64,000 nt of DNA from Aureimonas endophytica (lineage in GTDB: Bacteria > Pseudomonadota > Alphaproteobacteria > Rhizobiales > Rhizobiaceae). Where the stretch lies: positions 311,255 to 375,254 of the forward strand of contig NZ_BMIQ01000003.1 of assembly GCF_014642635.1 (NCBI RefSeq), given 5' to 3'. Each line of letters begins with the position of its first letter. The first letter of the stretch is position 1. A program made the position numbers and the translations under genes. This document shows, in pieces, positions 62,914 through 64,000 of this stretch. The notes under the pieces are model-generated. The model made no database searches. It was not told the origin of the DNA and saw nothing but the letters and a program-made list of their open reading frames with translations.

Positions 62914-63693
62914 ATGAAATTCGCCGCACGCACCTATCTCGTCGCGATCCTCGCCTTCCTCTACCTTCCCATCGCGGTGCTCGTCGCGATGGGCTTCAAC
63001 GAGTCGCCGCTCTACGCGCTGCCGTTCCACTTCACGACGCATTGGTACGAAGCGCTCGGCGAGAACACGCGCCTCCTCAGGGCGAGTTGGAACAGCGTTC
63101 TCATCGCGGCGGTCACCGCGGTGATCGCGACCACGCTCGGGACGCTCGCCGCCGTCGCCCTGTCGCGGCGCGAGTTCCACGGCAAGACGTTGCTGCGCAT
63201 TCTCCTTCTGCCGCCGATCGCGATCCCCTGGCTCATCACCGGCACGGCGATGCTCGTCTTCTTCTTCTGGACGGGCATCGGGCGGGGCACGCACGCGATC
63301 CTCATCGGCCACGTCGCGCTGGCGATCCCCTATGTGGTGCTCGTGGTCGGCACGGGCCTCACGACCGTACGGACCGATCTGGAGGAAGCGGCGATGAGCC
63401 TCGGCGCCAGGCCGGCGGGCGCCTTCTTCCTCGTCACGCTGCCGCTGCTCCTGCCGAGCATCGTCGGAGCGGCGCTCTTCGCCTTTGCCGTTTCGCTCGA
63501 CCAGTTCGTGGTGTCCTACTTCCTCGCCACGCCCGGCTCCTCGACGCTGCCGGTCGAGATCTATTCCGCCATCCGCAAGGGCTTCACGCCCGAGATCAAC
63601 GCGATCTGCACGATCCTTCTCGGCGGGTCGATGTCGCTCTTCCTTCTCTTCGCCGTGTTCAGCAGACCAGGAGCGCCCCGTGACCGCCGTTGA
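62914..63693 (+). CDS. Polyamine-type ABC permease (PotC-like)
   Basis: 259 residues with six membrane helices. FNESPLYALPFHFTTHWYEAL near residue 30 and the EAA loop LEEAAMSLGARPAGAFFLVTLP near 155 match PotC. The ribosome site GAGGAG lies upstream. The 3' end overlaps the ATPase gene by 14 bases. Confidence 0.92.
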   Translation: MKFAARTYLVAILAFLYLPIAVLVAMGFNESPLYALPFHFTTHWYEALGENTRLLRASWNSVLIAAVTAVIATTLGTLAAVALSRREFHGKTLLRILLLPPIAIPWLITGTAMLVFFFWTGIGRGTHAILIGHVALAIPYVVLVVGTGLTTVRTDLEEAAMSLGARPAGAFFLVTLPLLLPSIVGAALFAFAVSLDQFVVSYFLATPGSSTLPVEIYSAIRKGFTPEINAICTILLGGSMSLFLLFAVFSRPGAPRDRR

Positions 63694-64000
63694 CGTCTCC
63701 GCCGTTGCCAAGAGCTATGGCAAGATCGAGGTCCTGTCGGACATCACCACCCATTTCGCGGAAGGATCCTTCACCAGCCTGCTCGGGCCGTCCGGCTCCG
63801 GCAAGACGACGCTGCTGAGGATCATCGCCGGCTTCGTCATCCCCGATCGAGGCCAGGTGATGCTCGGCAGCCGCGACGTGACGCAGGTTCCGGTCTGGGC
63901 GCGCAATATCGGCATGGTGTTCCAGTCCTATGCGCTGTTTCCGCATATGAGCATCGCGGACAACGTCGCCTTCGGCCTCGCGCGGCGCGGCATCAAGGGG
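63680..64000 (+). CDS. Polyamine-type ABC ATPase (PotA-like), 5' part only
   Basis: The GTG start at 63680 has AGGAG seven bases upstream, and 107 codons are visible before the window ends. Walker A LLGPSGSGKTTLLRIIAGF lies near residue 35, and the Q-loop is GMVFQSYALFPHMSI near 78. FGLARRGIKG is the last visible sequence. It completes the transporter begun at 60912. The rest of the gene lies outside the window. Confidence 0.92.
   Translation, partial: MTAVDVSAVAKSYGKIEVLSDITTHFAEGSFTSLLGPSGSGKTTLLRIIAGFVIPDRGQVMLGSRDVTQVPVWARNIGMVFQSYALFPHMSIADNVAFGLARRGIKG

Overview
The window is GC-rich chromosomal or large-replicon DNA, densely packed with overlapping ATGA/TGATG start-stop junctions. It holds many solute-binding-protein transporters and small catabolic operons. 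This composition and gene content suggest an alphaproteobacterium, most likely Hyphomicrobiales (rhizobia-like). No rRNA, tRNA or other strict phylogenetic marker is present, so this is an inference. There is no CRISPR array, no intact insertion sequence and no phage gene. The window reads as a block of accessory nutrient-scavenging modules.

Layout. 1-2475: a partial NmrA-type oxidoreductase and a divergent DHA2-family MFS pump. 2522-13012: a sugar module with a ROK regulator and a leaderless binding-protein paralogue on the minus strand. Facing them on the plus strand are a TIM-barrel isomerase, a ribose-type (CUT2) ABC transporter, a gluconate_2-dh3 small subunit, a GMC oxidoreductase and an alpha/beta hydrolase. 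The set resembles 3-keto-glycoside catabolism. 13009-24057: a GntR regulator, a class II aldolase and an NMT1/THI5-type ABC transporter face an operon of amidase, bicupin, NtaA-type flavin monooxygenase, an SDR lacking its catalytic residues, a one-cysteine Asp/Glu-racemase homologue and a flavin reductase. This looks like an uncharacterised N-containing-substrate pathway. 24106-27649: a PhoQ/PhoP-like two-component system, a PepSY protein, a secreted YGxPGx-repeat protein and a small ORF. 27835-35130: a second CUT2 transporter in which one permease is fused to a strictosidine-synthase/SMP-30-like propeller, followed by a second propeller gene, the ATPase and an AhpD-like protein. 35206-44801: an RpiR regulator, an isochorismatase-type hydrolase, a glutamine-synthetase-like ligase, an N-formylglutamate amidohydrolase-like enzyme and an M20 hydrolase, convergent with a branched-chain-amino-acid-type (LIV) ABC transporter. 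44946-46466: an alpha/beta hydrolase and a scar of gene fragments. 46467-51388: two large glycoside hydrolases. 51416-60768: an essentially complete aerobic nicotinate pathway (nicR-nicA-nicB, and divergently nicC-nicD-nicE-nicF-nicX). 60912-64000: a polyamine-type ABC transporter in line with nicX, cut by the window end.

How the parts work together. Each catabolic set carries its own ABC importer: two CUT2, one NitT/TauT-NMT1, one LIV and one Pot-type. Most also have a nearby regulator (ROK, GntR, RpiR or MarR). The nic genes convert nicotinate to fumarate. Second copies of several nic enzyme folds occur in the other modules: the Asp/Glu-racemase fold at 22832, the isochorismatase fold at 36149 and alpha/beta hydrolases at 12266 and 44946. 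The best candidates for undescribed biology are the monooxygenase/amidase module (13.0-24.1 kb), the GS/formylglutamate/M20 module (35.2-44.8 kb) and the permease-propeller fusion (about 30.0-32.1 kb).
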